64,000 nt of DNA from Buttiauxella agrestis ATCC 33320 (GTDB lineage Bacteria; Pseudomonadota; Gammaproteobacteria; Enterobacterales; Enterobacteriaceae), in contig JALKFA010000001.1 of NCBI GenBank assembly GCA_024169445.1, forward strand, positions 4,650,001 through 4,714,000. Direction: 5' to 3'. Position numbers and translations under genes: made by a program. Positions 1-9,942 of the stretch are shown here, piece by piece (position 1 is the stretch's first letter; every line of letters begins with the position of its first letter). The notes beneath the pieces were generated by a model, which made no database searches, was not told the origin of the DNA, and worked only from the letters and a program-made list of their open reading frames with translations.

Positions 1-1177
1 TTGCTGCGTTCATGGCAGCATACCAGGCCTCAGCCACTGTGTCGTAGACTTCACCCTGACCGAGATGTTCAATCAGTTGTTCAGCACTCGCACCGCGTGG
101 CCCTTCTAATGGAGCACAATACCAGCTATCGACTTGCGGGGACAAACATGCCAGCGTCCCGGCGATGTCTTTATCATGCAGCATTCCGATGACCGCCAGC
201 ACGCGGCCACGTTTCGGCAACTCTGCCAGCCGCCCGGCAAGATAAGCCGCCGCATGGGGATTGTGCGCCACATCCAGAATAACCAATGGCGCTTGCGAAA
301 TGACCTGGAATCGCCCTGGTAGAGTCGCCTCTTTAATTCCTTGAATGATAGCGTCATCGCTAACATTCAGCGCGCTTGCGCGCAATGCTGCCAGCGCCGT
401 TGCCGCATTTGGCTGCGGCACCAGTGGCAACGGCAGCCCACTCAACTCGCCCTGAGCGTCTTTGAAGCTCCAGCTATTCTCTTCAACGCTGTAAGACCAG
501 TCCACACCACGGCGCAGCAAATGAGCGCCTTTTTCAGCCGCCACATCAGCGATGGTCTGCGGCATATCCGGCTCACCGACGACAGCAGGTTTTCCACCAC
601 GGAAGACCCCGGCTTTTTCACGCCCGATGCTTTCGCGATCTGGCCCCAGCCAGTCAGTGTGATCAAGCGCGATACTGGTGATGACAGCGACATCGGCATC
701 GACGATATTGGTCGCATCCAGGCGCCCGCCCAGACCCACTTCAAGAATCACAACATCAACCGCCAGTTGCTTAAACAGCAACAGGGCCGACAAGGTGCTG
801 TATTCGAAATAGGTCAGTGATGTCTCGCCACGCGCCGCTTCAATCTGCGCAAAGGCCGCCGTGTGGTAAGCCTCGTCCAGCTCTTCGCTTTGTACGCGTA
901 CGCGCTCGGTGTAACGCACCAGATGCGGTGAACTGTACACACCAACGCTGTAACCCGCCGCCATCAACACCTTTTCCAGGGTACGGCAAGTTGTGCCTTT
1001 GCCATTTGTCCCGGCAACCGTAAACACCGTTGGCGCAGGTTTCAGGACATCAAGCGTAGCCGCCACTTTTTTGACGCGCTCAAGGCCAAGCTCGATGGTT
1101 TTAGAATGGAGGTTTTCCAGATAACAAAGCCACGTGGCAAGGGGCGACGTGGCTTGAGGTGTTTGAGTTTTTTCCAT
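1..1177 (-). CDS. folC: Bifunctional folylpolyglutamate/dihydrofolate synthase FolC (3' end cut off)
   Basis: Adds glutamate to dihydropteroate and to folates in the cytoplasm (Mur-ligase family). The reading frame is open from an ATG at 1177 to the window edge, about 392 residues; E. coli FolC has about 422, so roughly 30 C-terminal residues lie outside. The P-loop motif GTNGKGTT near residue 50, the folate-loop region and the signature NPHAAAYLAGR are visible. It is the last gene of the minus-strand run pdxB-usg-truA-dedA-accD-folC and lies downstream of a hairpin terminator that follows accD, so it may have its own promoter. Nothing unusual in the visible part. Confidence 0.96.
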   Translation of the reverse strand, partial: MEKTQTPQATSPLATWLCYLENLHSKTIELGLERVKKVAATLDVLKPAPTVFTVAGTNGKGTTCRTLEKVLMAAGYSVGVYSSPHLVRYTERVRVQSEELDEAYHTAAFAQIEAARGETSLTYFEYSTLSALLLFKQLAVDVVILEVGLGGRLDATNIVDADVAVITSIALDHTDWLGPDRESIGREKAGVFRGGKPAVVGEPDMPQTIADVAAEKGAHLLRRGVDWSYSVEENSWSFKDAQGELSGLPLPLVPQPNAATALAALRASALNVSDDAIIQGIKEATLPGRFQVISQAPLVILDVAHNPHAAAYLAGRLAELPKRGRVLAVIGMLHDKDIAGTLACLSPQVDSWYCAPLEGPRGASAEQLIEHLGQGEVYDTVAEAWYAAMNAA

Positions 1178-1203
1178 GATGCCCGCTCTACGCTACGGTT
1201 CAA

Positions 1204-1235
1204 GAAAAAGGGCAGAACCTGTGCGGCCTGCCCTT
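1204..1235 (-). terminator. Rho-independent terminator after accD
   Basis: On the minus strand an 8-bp stem (AAGGGCAG paired with CTGCCCTT) is followed by a short T run, immediately downstream of the accD stop codon and upstream of folC. Confidence 0.75.
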
Positions 1236-1243
1236 ATTAACAA

Positions 1244-2164
1244 TCAGGCCTCGTGACCTTCTTCCGGTGCTGCCGGAACCACTAGCGGTTCACGCGGCGC
1301 ATCAGGATTTGGTGCAGGCTGATTTGTCAGTTTTGCCAGAACGCTTGCCAGTTTCAGACGCATTTCCGGACGGCGAACGATCATGTCGATCGCCCCTTTC
1401 TCAATCAGGAACTCACTGCGCTGGAAGCCCGGCGGCAGTTTTTCACGAACGGTCTGTTCGATAACGCGTGGGCCTGCAAAGCCGATCAACGCTTTTGGCT
1501 CAGCAATGTTGAGATCGCCAAGCATCGCAAAGCTTGCAGAAACCCCACCCATCGTTGGGTCAGTCAGAACCGAAATATACGGCAAACCGCGTTCTTGCAT
1601 TTTTGCCAGTGCGGCACTGGTTTTCGCCATTTGCATCAGCGACATCAGCGCTTCCTGCATACGTGCGCCACCGGATGCGGAGAAGCAAATCATCGGGCAA
1701 TTATCTTCCAGAGCCTGTTCAACGGCACGCACAAAACGCGCGCCCACAACAGAACCCATAGAACCGCCCATAAAGGCAAACTCAAACGCCACAGCAACAA
1801 CCGGCATGTTATAGAGCGTGCCTTTCATCACCACCAGCGCATCTTTCTCGCCAGTTTCTTTCTGGGCTGATGCCAGACGATCTTTATACTTTTTGGAGTC
1901 TTTAAACTTGAGGATATCTTTTGGCTCAAGTTCACTACCCAACTCAAACAGCGAGCCTTCATCTAACAGGCTGTGCAGGCGATCGCGCGCAGACATGCGC
2001 ATGTGGTGATCGCATTTTGGGCAGACTTCAAGATTGCGTTCCAGTTCGGCACGGTACAAAACCTGGCCACAGCTGTCGCATTTAGTCCACACCCCTTCAG
2101 GGATACTCGCCTTGCGGGTAGGGGTGACGTTGCTCTTATTGAGAATTCGTTCAATCCAGCTCAT
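1244..2164 (-). CDS. accD: Acetyl-CoA carboxylase carboxyltransferase subunit beta AccD
   Basis: Beta half of the carboxyltransferase that moves CO2 from biotin-BCCP to acetyl-CoA, the first step of fatty acid synthesis; works with AccA as a heterotetramer. The 306-residue protein starts at MSWIERIL, as in E. coli; an in-frame extension upstream has no family support. An N-terminal four-cysteine zinc ribbon (Cys29, Cys32, Cys48, Cys51) precedes the crotonase-like carboxyltransferase domain with the SGGARMQEA and [12 protein letters not shown] motifs. It lies between dedA and folC, as in E. coli, and is followed by a terminator. Confidence 0.97.
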   Translation of the reverse strand: MSWIERILNKSNVTPTRKASIPEGVWTKCDSCGQVLYRAELERNLEVCPKCDHHMRMSARDRLHSLLDEGSLFELGSELEPKDILKFKDSKKYKDRLASAQKETGEKDALVVMKGTLYNMPVVAVAFEFAFMGGSMGSVVGARFVRAVEQALEDNCPMICFSASGGARMQEALMSLMQMAKTSAALAKMQERGLPYISVLTDPTMGGVSASFAMLGDLNIAEPKALIGFAGPRVIEQTVREKLPPGFQRSEFLIEKGAIDMIVRRPEMRLKLASVLAKLTNQPAPNPDAPREPLVVPAAPEEGHEA

Positions 2165-2302
2165 TGATGACCTTTCTGCTTGAACCTGGTCGATGCCAGT
2201 TTTTCTGTGGCAGCAATAGCTGCCCCAGACCATAAATGGTGCTCATTAAAACATAACGGCCCGCGACTTTGGATAAAAAAGTGGTCGAACCGCGCGATGG
2301 GA

Positions 2303-2962
2303 TTACTTTTGTAGGCGTTTGGCCGCATACCTTTGACGGAGAACTTCGATGACACCCGGCAGAATTGACAGGACGATAATCGCCACTATCAGTAATTTCA
2401 AGTTTTCCTGCACAATCGGGAAGTTTCCAAACCAGTAACCTGCGTAGGTAAATAACAGTACCCACAGCAACGCACCGGCCACGTTATACATCGCAAAATG
2501 ACGATAGGACATATGCCCCATCCCGGCGACGAACGGTGCGAAAGTTCGCACAATCGGTACGAAGCGCGCGAGGATAATCGTTTTTCCGCCGTGACGCTCG
2601 TAAAAAGCGTGGGTTTTATCAAGATAACTGCGGCGGAAGATTTTTGAATCCGGATTACTGAACAGCTTTTCTCCAAACAACCGCCCGATAGTGTAGTTCA
2701 CGGCATCGCCAATAATGGCGGCGATGACCATTAAAATCACCATGGTATGGACGTTCAGATCGTTGGTTGGCAAGGCAGCCAGCGTACCGGCAACAAACAA
2801 TAAAGAGTCGCCAGGCAAGAATGGTGTCACCACCAGGCCGGTTTCACAGAACAAAATCAAAAACAGAATGGCGTAAACCCAAACACCATACTGCGCAACC
2901 AACTCCGCCAAATGCACATCAATGTGCAATATAAAATCAATAATAAAGCGGATAAATTCCAT
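2303..2962 (-). CDS. dedA: DedA family inner-membrane protein
   Basis: SNARE-associated/VTT-domain membrane protein of the DedA family, 219 residues, the usual length. DedA proteins are known for roles in membrane homeostasis and proton-motive-force-dependent lipid carrier (undecaprenyl phosphate or phosphatidylethanolamine) translocation; the precise substrate of this paralogue is not settled. Visible family motifs are the reentrant-loop [16 protein letters not shown] near residue 40 and [16 protein letters not shown] near residue 135, with flanking hydrophobic segments. It lies 24 bp downstream of truA in the pdxB-folC run. Confidence 0.94.
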   Translation of the reverse strand: MEFIRFIIDFILHIDVHLAELVAQYGVWVYAILFLILFCETGLVVTPFLPGDSLLFVAGTLAALPTNDLNVHTMVILMVIAAIIGDAVNYTIGRLFGEKLFSNPDSKIFRRSYLDKTHAFYERHGGKTIILARFVPIVRTFAPFVAGMGHMSYRHFAMYNVAGALLWVLLFTYAGYWFGNFPIVQENLKLLIVAIIVLSILPGVIEVLRQRYAAKRLQK

Positions 2963-2986
2963 AGTTATCTACCTTTTCGACAAGGG

Positions 2987-3802
2987 TCAGTCAGCTAAAA
3001 AAAGTGGACCCATCGGGGGTTTAGGTAACGCAAAATGTTCAGGATAATCAACGCAGACTAAGTACAGACCTTCTGCTTTACCGGTGGCTGCTGCCAGCTT
3101 GCGGTTTTTCGCCGCCAGCAATTGCGCCATCCAGTTTTCGTCCTGATTCCCACAACCAATTTCCATCAAGCTGCCAACAATGTTACGCACCATATGATGC
3201 ACAAATGCGTTCGCTTTGATATCCACCACCACGTATGAGCCATAACGGGTCACGGTGATGTGCATCAGGTTACGCCACGGTGTGCGCGACTGGCACTGCA
3301 CCGCACGGAACGAGGTAAAATCGTTCTCGCCCAACAGACACTGCGCTGCACGGTGCATCTTATCGGCGTCAAGCGGGTGATAAAAGTGCGTCACACCCTG
3401 CCCCATCACAGCCGGACGCAGCCGTTCGTTATAGATGACATAACGGTAGCGACGCGCCGTGGCGCTGAATCGGGCATGGAAATCGTCCGGCACAGCTTTA
3501 ACCCAACGCACCGCAATGTCTCCAGGTAAATTCGCATTTGCACCCAGAGTCCATGCGGCATCTTTACGATCCATACGGGTTTCGAAATGCACGACCTGAC
3601 CGGTGGCATGCACACCAGCATCCGTTCGTCCTGCGCAGAACACGTGAATCGGCTCATTCGCCACTTTAGAGAGCGCTTTTTCGAGCTTCTCCTGCACGCT
3701 GCGCACTTCGTTCTGGCGCTGCCAGCCATAATATTTACTGCCGTCATACTCAATGCCGAGCGCAATTTTACGCCGCGGTATTTCAGGTAACACGTCGGAC
3801 AT
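2987..3802 (-). CDS. truA: tRNA pseudouridine(38-40) synthase TruA
   Basis: Isomerises uridines 38-40 in the tRNA anticodon stem-loop. The 271-residue protein carries the catalytic-Asp motif [13 protein letters not shown] (Asp61) and the [16 protein letters not shown] segment of the TruA family. Its ATG shares one base with the usg stop codon (TAATG), suggesting translational coupling. Conserved operon position between usg and dedA. Confidence 0.97.
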   Translation of the reverse strand: MSDVLPEIPRRKIALGIEYDGSKYYGWQRQNEVRSVQEKLEKALSKVANEPIHVFCAGRTDAGVHATGQVVHFETRMDRKDAAWTLGANANLPGDIAVRWVKAVPDDFHARFSATARRYRYVIYNERLRPAVMGQGVTHFYHPLDADKMHRAAQCLLGENDFTSFRAVQCQSRTPWRNLMHITVTRYGSYVVVDIKANAFVHHMVRNIVGSLMEIGCGNQDENWMAQLLAAKNRKLAAATGKAEGLYLVCVDYPEHFALPKPPMGPLFLAD

Positions 3803-4815
3803 TAGTACATATACTCCTGCACTAATTTTTCAGCTGTTTTCACCGCCATCAACGCGCCACCGAAACGCACGTTATCGGCAACAGACCAGAATTGAATCTG
3901 CTCAGGCATACCGTAATCATTATGAATACAACCAATAGAAAGATGTGAGCTGCCGGAAGCATCGGAAACCTGAGTCGGGAACTGCCCTTCTTCAGAAAGC
4001 TCGATATCTTCAAACTGGCCAAACGCATCACGCGCTTCTTCAGCGGCCAGCGGGCGCATCGCTTCGAAGTTGACCATTTGTGCGTGACCGTAAAATACCG
4101 GAGCCTGAACCATGCTCGCAGAAATCATCACGCCTTCGTCCTGCAACACTTTACGCACTTCATTCACCAGGCGGCGTTCAGCAGGCACGCTGCCTTCCGC
4201 ATCTGGCACTAATGGCAGCATGTTGAAGGCCAACTGGCGACCAAACAAATCGGTATCTTCGATTGGCAAACCATTCAGCAAACGCGCACTTTGCCCGGCC
4301 AGCGCATCGACTGCACTTTTGCCACGCCCAGAAGCCGCCAGTAAATTGGTCACCTGAATGCGCGACAAACCGCCTTGTTCAATCAGCGGTTTCAGCGCGG
4401 TCAGCAATTGGCTGGTCAGGCTATCGGCAACAGCCACCAGGTTGCGATTGCGGTACTCACCCAACACAAAAGGATTCACGTCAGGCACCACTAACGGCAC
4501 ATCGTGTTCCATGGCGAACAGGCCGCTGGAGTCAATCACCAGGCAACCGGCGTTAGTGGCTTCTTCTGCGTAACGCGCCGTGGCTTCAACGCCTGCCACG
4601 AAGAACGCGAGCTGAACCTGAGTCCAGTCAAATGATTCAGCATCCTGAACCATCACCGTTTTGCCTTCATAACGAATGTTTTCACCCGCGCTATCATTAC
4701 GCGCCAGGGCATACAATTCACCAACCGGGAACTGGCGTTCAGCAAGCAGTTCAATCACAGCTGCGCCTACGGCACCCGTGGCACCTAAAACGGCAATATT
4801 CCAGCCTTCAGACAT
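3802..4815 (-). CDS. usg: USG-1 protein, aspartate-semialdehyde dehydrogenase family
   Basis: A 337-residue member of the aspartate-semialdehyde dehydrogenase family with an N-terminal NAD(P)-binding fold ([17 protein letters not shown]) and a C-terminal dimerisation domain. Where true ASD enzymes have the catalytic cysteine (N-C-S/T-T), this protein reads ADSLTSQLL, with no cysteine, so it is unlikely to be an active ASD; its role is unknown in E. coli as well. Overlaps truA by one base and follows pdxB by 69 bp. Confidence 0.93.
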   Translation of the reverse strand: MSEGWNIAVLGATGAVGAAVIELLAERQFPVGELYALARNDSAGENIRYEGKTVMVQDAESFDWTQVQLAFFVAGVEATARYAEEATNAGCLVIDSSGLFAMEHDVPLVVPDVNPFVLGEYRNRNLVAVADSLTSQLLTALKPLIEQGGLSRIQVTNLLAASGRGKSAVDALAGQSARLLNGLPIEDTDLFGRQLAFNMLPLVPDAEGSVPAERRLVNEVRKVLQDEGVMISASMVQAPVFYGHAQMVNFEAMRPLAAEEARDAFGQFEDIELSEEGQFPTQVSDASGSSHLSIGCIHNDYGMPEQIQFWSVADNVRFGGALMAVKTAEKLVQEYMY

Positions 4816-4884
4816 GTTGGTTTACTCCAGACTTGATAAAACAGCGTCCCACCGGACATTCGCCCGATGGGACAAAGATTAGGA

Positions 4885-6015
4885 CTAGCGGGTATAAACT
4901 GCGCTAAAACCGAGATTTTGCAGTGTTTGTGCCGCAGATTCATCATCACACTGAATATACAGCGATGACCATTCACGGCGTTCCAGGTAGTTTTTGCGTA
5001 ACTTGTCAAACTCACCAGGAATTCCCGCCACTTTACGCAACGGGGCATCATCACGGCGCACATCATACACCAGATGAACCAGTCTTTTGAGTGTCGGCTG
5101 ATCGAGCGGACCATGCAGGGTAATGCGACCGAATTCAGGGGCGGGCAATAAAGTGTCTAACGCCACTTGTTGTTTCTGCCCAATAAACTCACTGAATGCT
5201 TCAAACACCTGCGTGGTGCCGCGTGCTTTGCCTTCCAGCGTGTAGCCGGCAATGTGTGAGGTGCCAATATCGACTTTATCGAGCAACGCCACATTGAGGT
5301 CTGGCTCTGGTTCCCAGACATCCAGCACCACGCTAAGATCCTGGCCATTTTCCAGACACTTCAGCAGCGCGGCGTTATCGACCACCGGGCCACGACAGGC
5401 GTTAATCAGAATGCTGCCTGGTTTAAGGCTTGAGATCAGTTTTTCATCGGCAAGATGCAGCGATTTGTATGGGCCATCTTTGAACAATGGCGTGTGGAAT
5501 GTCAGCACATCCGCTTCGCGCACCAGCGTTTCCAGCGGCTGGAAATCGCCTGTGTCGCCACGATCCGCGCGAGGTGGATCGCAAAGTAGTGTACGAACGC
5601 CGAAGGCTTCAAGGCGTGCCTGCAAGCGTGAACCGACGTTACCGACGCCAACAATCCCCACCGTGCGGTCGGCCAACTCGAAACCATCACGTTCAGCTAA
5701 CATTAACAGTGAAGAAAAGACGTATTCGACAACGGCGATAGCGTTGCAACCAGGGGCTGCAGAAAACGCGATACCCGCGCGCTCAAGGTAGTTTTCGTCA
5801 ACGTGGTCAGTACCCGCCGTTGCCGTACCGACAAATTTAATCCCTTTGCCATCAAGCAAATCGGCATTTACTTTGGTGACCGAGCGCACCATTAATGCCT
5901 CGGCATCCGCCAGTTCACAGACTGGGATCGGGCGCCCGGGAACAGCAGTCACATCACCAAGGCGACTGAACAATTCGCGTGCATAGGGCATATTTTCGTC
6001 AACGAGGATTTTCAC
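4885..6015 (-). CDS. pdxB: Erythronate-4-phosphate dehydrogenase PdxB
   Basis: NAD-dependent oxidation of 4-phosphoerythronate, second step of the DXP-dependent pyridoxal phosphate pathway. The 376-residue protein is a D-isomer 2-hydroxyacid dehydrogenase: NAD-binding [18 protein letters not shown] around residue 120, catalytic Arg in NACRGPVVD, Glu in VWEPEPDL and His in [12 protein letters not shown], then the PdxB-specific C-terminal dimerisation domain. First gene of the minus-strand run reaching folC; flk diverges 104 bp away. Confidence 0.97.
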   Translation of the reverse strand: MKILVDENMPYARELFSRLGDVTAVPGRPIPVCELADAEALMVRSVTKVNADLLDGKGIKFVGTATAGTDHVDENYLERAGIAFSAAPGCNAIAVVEYVFSSLLMLAERDGFELADRTVGIVGVGNVGSRLQARLEAFGVRTLLCDPPRADRGDTGDFQPLETLVREADVLTFHTPLFKDGPYKSLHLADEKLISSLKPGSILINACRGPVVDNAALLKCLENGQDLSVVLDVWEPEPDLNVALLDKVDIGTSHIAGYTLEGKARGTTQVFEAFSEFIGQKQQVALDTLLPAPEFGRITLHGPLDQPTLKRLVHLVYDVRRDDAPLRKVAGIPGEFDKLRKNYLERREWSSLYIQCDDESAAQTLQNLGFSAVYTR

Positions 6016-6119
6016 TTTACGCTACCTGTTTGTTAAACGTCGAGAATAAGCCCGATAGTGTGCCATAATCTTGCGGCCTGGCATACTTGAGCCGGGGAAC
6101 GACAAAGGATTTTTAGACT

Positions 6120-7124
6120 ATGCAACCCATTCAAGGGGCGGCTACGCGTCCTTCGGGGGAACCTCCCTCCACACCTTCTGCGGCAGGCGAATTTCCGCTT
6201 TCCTCCAAACAACGTACCGTTCTGGAACGATTGATCACGCGAATTGTTGCGCTAAACCAGCAACAAAGTGCTGAAGTGTGGGCGGGACTCAAGCATGATC
6301 TCGGGCTAAAAAGTGAAACACCACTGTTGTCGCGCCACTTCCCGGCAGCCGAACAAAATCTTAATCAGCGAGTTAGCGTGGCTCAAACCAGCCACGCCAC
6401 ACGCCAGGTGGTTCAGCAGCTCAGCGAGTTGCTGGCGCAGGGCAATAATCGCCAGGCTGTGAGCGACTACATTCGCCAGCAATTTGGCCAGACTGCGCTA
6501 AGTCAGCTCACCCCAGAGCAGCTCAAAAGCGTGCTGACGTTATTGCAAAATAACCAACTGGCGATCCCACAACCGCAACAGCGCCAGGCCACCGACCGCC
6601 CGCTGCTTCCGGCAGAGCATAACTCGTTAAATAAACAGGTCGCCAAACTGACCGCCGCGACGGGCGAATCCGGAAAATTAATCTGGCAATCGATGCTTGA
6701 GCTTTCTGGCGTGAAAACAGGCGAACTGATTCCAGCCAAACACTTCACTTTGCTGACCACCTGGCTGCAAGCGCGCCAGACATTGAGTCAGCAAAATGCG
6801 CCTACCCTGCATACCATTCAGGCCGCACTGAAGCAGCCACTGGAACCGGCTGAATGGCAAGAGATGACCGATTACTCCCAGCAACGCTTCCAGGCGACGC
6901 CACAGACGTTACTGTCCGCAGCACAAGTGCAGGATATTTTGAATCAGGTGTTTTTAAAGCGGGCGCAACGCCAGCCAGCGGCGCTTGAGACACATCATAT
7001 TCAGCCTATAGCCAGCCCAATCTGGGCACCCTTTATCGAGCCGATGAAAGTCGTGAGTGCGCGACCAGGCATGGCGCTGGTTGCGCTGGTTGTGGTCATG
7101 GCACTGCTGTGGATTGTGTTGTAG
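6120..7124 (+). CDS. flk: Flagellar assembly regulator Flk
   Basis: Homologue of E. coli/Salmonella Flk, an inner-membrane protein that couples P- and L-ring completion to flagellar regulation and prevents premature FlgM secretion. It has 334 residues, a Pro/Gln-rich soluble region and a single C-terminal transmembrane segment (GMALVALVVVMALLWIVL), giving the expected tail-anchored topology. Divergent from pdxB, as in E. coli. Recognition rests on overall sequence and synteny; the family has no catalytic motif. Confidence 0.93.
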   Translation: MQPIQGAATRPSGEPPSTPSAAGEFPLSSKQRTVLERLITRIVALNQQQSAEVWAGLKHDLGLKSETPLLSRHFPAAEQNLNQRVSVAQTSHATRQVVQQLSELLAQGNNRQAVSDYIRQQFGQTALSQLTPEQLKSVLTLLQNNQLAIPQPQQRQATDRPLLPAEHNSLNKQVAKLTAATGESGKLIWQSMLELSGVKTGELIPAKHFTLLTTWLQARQTLSQQNAPTLHTIQAALKQPLEPAEWQEMTDYSQQRFQATPQTLLSAAQVQDILNQVFLKRAQRQPAALETHHIQPIASPIWAPFIEPMKVVSARPGMALVALVVVMALLWIVL

Positions 7125-7154
7125 CAATTTGCCACCCATAACGGGTGGCAGACA

Positions 7155-8336
7155 TTATTTACGGAAAGCGATTAATGTCACGACAATCCCCATGGCCGCA
7201 GAAATCGCTCCAGCAAGGAACACCGATGGATAGCCCATCGATGTGGCTAACAGCCCGGTTAGCGGGCCAGCGATACCGTAAGAGATATCCTGAAATGCCG
7301 CATAACCGCCGAGTGCTGTGCCGCGCACTTGCGCCGGAACGCGTTTCACGACTTCAACACCCAGCGCCGGGAAGATCAGTGAACAGCCGCAACCGGTGAG
7401 CGCCGCGCCCATTAGCGCAACGCTCGCTTCCGGCGCTTGCCATAACAAAACCAACCCGACAGTTTCTATCGCCAGCGAAATCAGAGCCACACGCACACCA
7501 CCAAAACGGTCTGGCATCCAGCCAAAAAACACACGCATCAGGACAAAAGCGCCACCAAATGCGGTGAGCGTGAAACCCGCCCAGGCCCAGCCTTTAGCAG
7601 CAAAGTAGAGCGAAACAAAAGTACCGATAACAGCAAAACCAACACCCTGCAATGCCAGACCGACTCCGGGTTTCCAGATAAGCCCAATCACGGCAAACAG
7701 CGCAGGACGCTCACCATTATGCGCCGGTACTGCACGAACGCGCCCATTGAACGCCCAGGCGACCAATGGCAGTGCAATGGTCGACACACCCAACGCGACA
7801 AATCCCCAATGGCTATTTAACAACAAACCCAGCGGTGCGCCAGCAGCTAATGCGCCATAAATCGCCATCCCATTCCAGGACATTACTTTGCCGGAACGCG
7901 CCGGGCCCACTAAACCCATTCCCCAGGTAAGATTGCCAGTCAGCAGTTGGCTTTCGCCAAAACCGAGAATCAAACGACCGACAATCAGTAACCCGAATTT
8001 AGCCATTGCATCAACCGGCAACAATGCTGCCAACAGATAAGCAACTCCCGCAAAGGCGCAGGCACACATGCCTTGTAAGGTCGAGCGCTTTGCACCTTGC
8101 TGATCCGCCAGGCGCCCTGCGTAACCACGTGTTAAAACCGTTGCCAGGAATTGAATCCCCACGGCAATCCCCACCATGGTGTTGCCATAGCCGAGTTGGT
8201 GGTGCACAAAAAGCGGGATAACAGGCAGCGGTAAGCCAACTGTCATATAGGTAAGAAACACCGCAAAGGTGATATTAAATAAAGACTTATTTCCTGATTT
8301 GGTATTTTTTAGCTGAGAATCAATCAATGCAGACAT
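7155..8336 (-). CDS. yfcJ: MFS transporter YfcJ
   Basis: Twelve-TM major facilitator of the YfcJ/YhhS subgroup, 393 residues from the ATG at 8336, chosen because GGAG lies at good spacing upstream; an upstream in-frame extension has no such site. Motif A-like loop [16 protein letters not shown] follows TM2. In E. coli the homologue has been linked to arabinose export in overexpression studies; the physiological substrate is not established. It is convergent with flk, and two palindromes lie upstream of its start. Confidence 0.88.
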   Translation of the reverse strand: MSALIDSQLKNTKSGNKSLFNITFAVFLTYMTVGLPLPVIPLFVHHQLGYGNTMVGIAVGIQFLATVLTRGYAGRLADQQGAKRSTLQGMCACAFAGVAYLLAALLPVDAMAKFGLLIVGRLILGFGESQLLTGNLTWGMGLVGPARSGKVMSWNGMAIYGALAAGAPLGLLLNSHWGFVALGVSTIALPLVAWAFNGRVRAVPAHNGERPALFAVIGLIWKPGVGLALQGVGFAVIGTFVSLYFAAKGWAWAGFTLTAFGGAFVLMRVFFGWMPDRFGGVRVALISLAIETVGLVLLWQAPEASVALMGAALTGCGCSLIFPALGVEVVKRVPAQVRGTALGGYAAFQDISYGIAGPLTGLLATSMGYPSVFLAGAISAAMGIVVTLIAFRK

Positions 8337-8391
8337 GCTGCTTACTCCATTTATTGCAGAGTAAGGCGAGGAAACCACCACGCCCTTTCCC

Positions 8392-8405
8392 TCTGAACGT
8401 TCAGA
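8392..8405. promoter_or_regulatory. 14-bp perfect palindrome upstream of yfcJ
   Basis: TCTGAACGTTCAGA, a perfect dyad 56 bp upstream of the yfcJ start. Looks like a dimeric-repressor operator; the regulator is unknown and no regulator gene is adjacent. Confidence 0.4.
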
Positions 8406-8439
8406 TTAAGGGTGCGTTGGTTGACGTTGAACGCTTACG

Positions 8440-8458
8440 CATTATCAAATTGATAATG
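8440..8458. promoter_or_regulatory. 9+1+9 palindrome between fabB and yfcJ
   Basis: CATTATCAA-A-TTGATAATG, perfect arms around a single base, about 100 bp upstream of yfcJ. It could be an operator of the yfcJ promoter. No known consensus recognised. Confidence 0.4.
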
Positions 8459-8511
8459 TTATGGCGAGATAGTGCCTTCAGTGATTGATGCTGTCAATAA
8501 TTGTAAATGGC

Positions 8512-8542
8512 AAAAAAAACGGGGCGCCAAAGGCACCCCGTT
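8512..8542 (-). terminator. Terminator of fabB
   Basis: On the minus strand a GC-rich hairpin (ACGGGGTGCC, TTT loop, GGCGCCCCGT) is followed by eight T residues, 26 bp downstream of the fabB stop. Confidence 0.88.
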
Positions 8543-8567
8543 AGAAATAATCGCTGTTTGCGATGAA

Positions 8568-9785
8568 TTACGCGTTAACTTTGCGCATCACCAGCGTGGC
8601 GTTAGTCCCACCGAAACCGAAGCTGTTAGACATAACAGTATTCAGTTGACGCTCGGTAGTTTCAGTCACGATGTTCAGACCAGCAGCCTGCTCATCCAGC
8701 TCTTCAATGTTAATGCTTGGCGCGATAAAACCGTGTTCCAGCATCAGCAGAGAGTAGATAGCTTCCTGAACGCCAGCGGCACCCAGAGAGTGGCCAGTCA
8801 TCGCTTTGGTCGCGGACATAGCTGGTGAGTTGTCACCGAAGACTTCTTTGATTGCGCCCAGTTCTTTCACATCGCCAACCGGCGTAGAAGTCCCGTGGGT
8901 GTTCAGGTAGTCAATCGGGGTATCCACACCATGCATTGCCATCTTCATGCAGCGCACTGCGCCTTCGCCAGATGGAGCAACCATGTCTGCGCCATCAGAA
9001 GTCGCGCCGTAGCCAACGATTTCAGCGTAGATGTGTGCGCCACGAGCCAGAGCGTGCTCCAGTTCTTCAACTACAACCATACCGCCGCCGCCTGCGATGA
9101 TGAAACCGTCACGGCTCGCATCATAGGTACGGGACGCTTTGTCCGGCGTTTCGTTGTATTTGGTCGACAGTGCGCCCATTGCATCAAACTCACAGGCCAT
9201 TTCCCAGCACAGCTCTTCGCCGCCGCCAGCAAAAACGATGTCCTGCTTGCCCAGCTGAATTTGCTCAACAGCATTACCGATACAGTGCGCAGAAGTCGCA
9301 CATGCGGAGCTGATTGAGTAGTTCACGCCGTGAATTTTGAACGGAGTCGCGAGACATGCGGAAACCGCAGAACCCATCGCTTTGGTCACAACATAAGGAC
9401 CAACCGCTTTCAGGCCGCGCGGGCTACGCATTGCGTCTGCACCGAACACCTGAGATTTGGAAGAACCACCGGAACCTGCAATCAGGCCAACACGCGGGTT
9501 GCTTTGATAAACTTCTTCTTTCAAACCAGCATCTTCAATAGCTTGCTGCATTGAAAGATAAGCATAGACAGAGGCATCGTTCATGAAACGGACAACTTTA
9601 CGGTCAATCAGGCCGGTGGTGTCCAGTTTAACGTTACCCCACACGTGGCTGCGCATTCCAGAATCTTTGAACTCTTGAGAGAAAGTGATCCCCGAGCGAC
9701 CTTCACGCAGAGATGCCAGGACTTCCTGCTGGTTGTTACCGATGCTGGAAACAATGCCCAGACCAGTAATCACTGCACGTTTCAT
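8568..9785 (-). CDS. fabB: 3-oxoacyl-[ACP] synthase I FabB
   Basis: Beta-ketoacyl-ACP synthase I, condensing enzyme needed for unsaturated fatty acid elongation. The 405-residue thiolase-fold protein shows the catalytic cysteine in [10 protein letters not shown] (about residue 163) and the two histidines in [11 protein letters not shown] (about 298) and [12 protein letters not shown] (about 333). Monocistronic, with its own terminator. The upstream region holds FabR and FadR boxes in the E. coli arrangement, so expression should respond to long-chain acyl-CoA and the unsaturated/saturated acyl balance. Confidence 0.98.
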   Translation of the reverse strand: MKRAVITGLGIVSSIGNNQQEVLASLREGRSGITFSQEFKDSGMRSHVWGNVKLDTTGLIDRKVVRFMNDASVYAYLSMQQAIEDAGLKEEVYQSNPRVGLIAGSGGSSKSQVFGADAMRSPRGLKAVGPYVVTKAMGSAVSACLATPFKIHGVNYSISSACATSAHCIGNAVEQIQLGKQDIVFAGGGEELCWEMACEFDAMGALSTKYNETPDKASRTYDASRDGFIIAGGGGMVVVEELEHALARGAHIYAEIVGYGATSDGADMVAPSGEGAVRCMKMAMHGVDTPIDYLNTHGTSTPVGDVKELGAIKEVFGDNSPAMSATKAMTGHSLGAAGVQEAIYSLLMLEHGFIAPSINIEELDEQAAGLNIVTETTERQLNTVMSNSFGFGGTNATLVMRKVNA

Positions 9786-9831
9786 TCAATACCTCTTCCA
9801 CTGCACTATTTAGGATTTCGACAGGCACAAT

Positions 9832-9849
9832 AGCGTACACTTGTACGCC
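9832..9849 (-). promoter_or_regulatory. FabR operator of fabB
   Basis: AGCGTACACTTGTACGCC matches the FabR dyad AGCGTACA-N2-TGTACGCT known from E. coli fabB/fabA. Overlaps the expected fabB promoter, 47 bp upstream of the start codon. Confidence 0.75.
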
Positions 9850-9850
9850 G

Positions 9851-9867
9851 AACAAGTCCGATCAGAC
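9851..9867 (-). promoter_or_regulatory. FadR activator site of fabB
   Basis: AACAAGTCCGATCAGAC resembles the reverse of the FadR consensus AACTGGTCNGACNTGTT and lies directly upstream of the FabR box, the position where FadR activates fabB in E. coli. Confidence 0.65.
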
Positions 9868-9942
9868 AAAACGGCCTGAAATTTGCGCCGCTTCGCACAC
9901 ATCGTTACTATCCTTTCACTGCCTGCCAGACGAGTAACTTAC

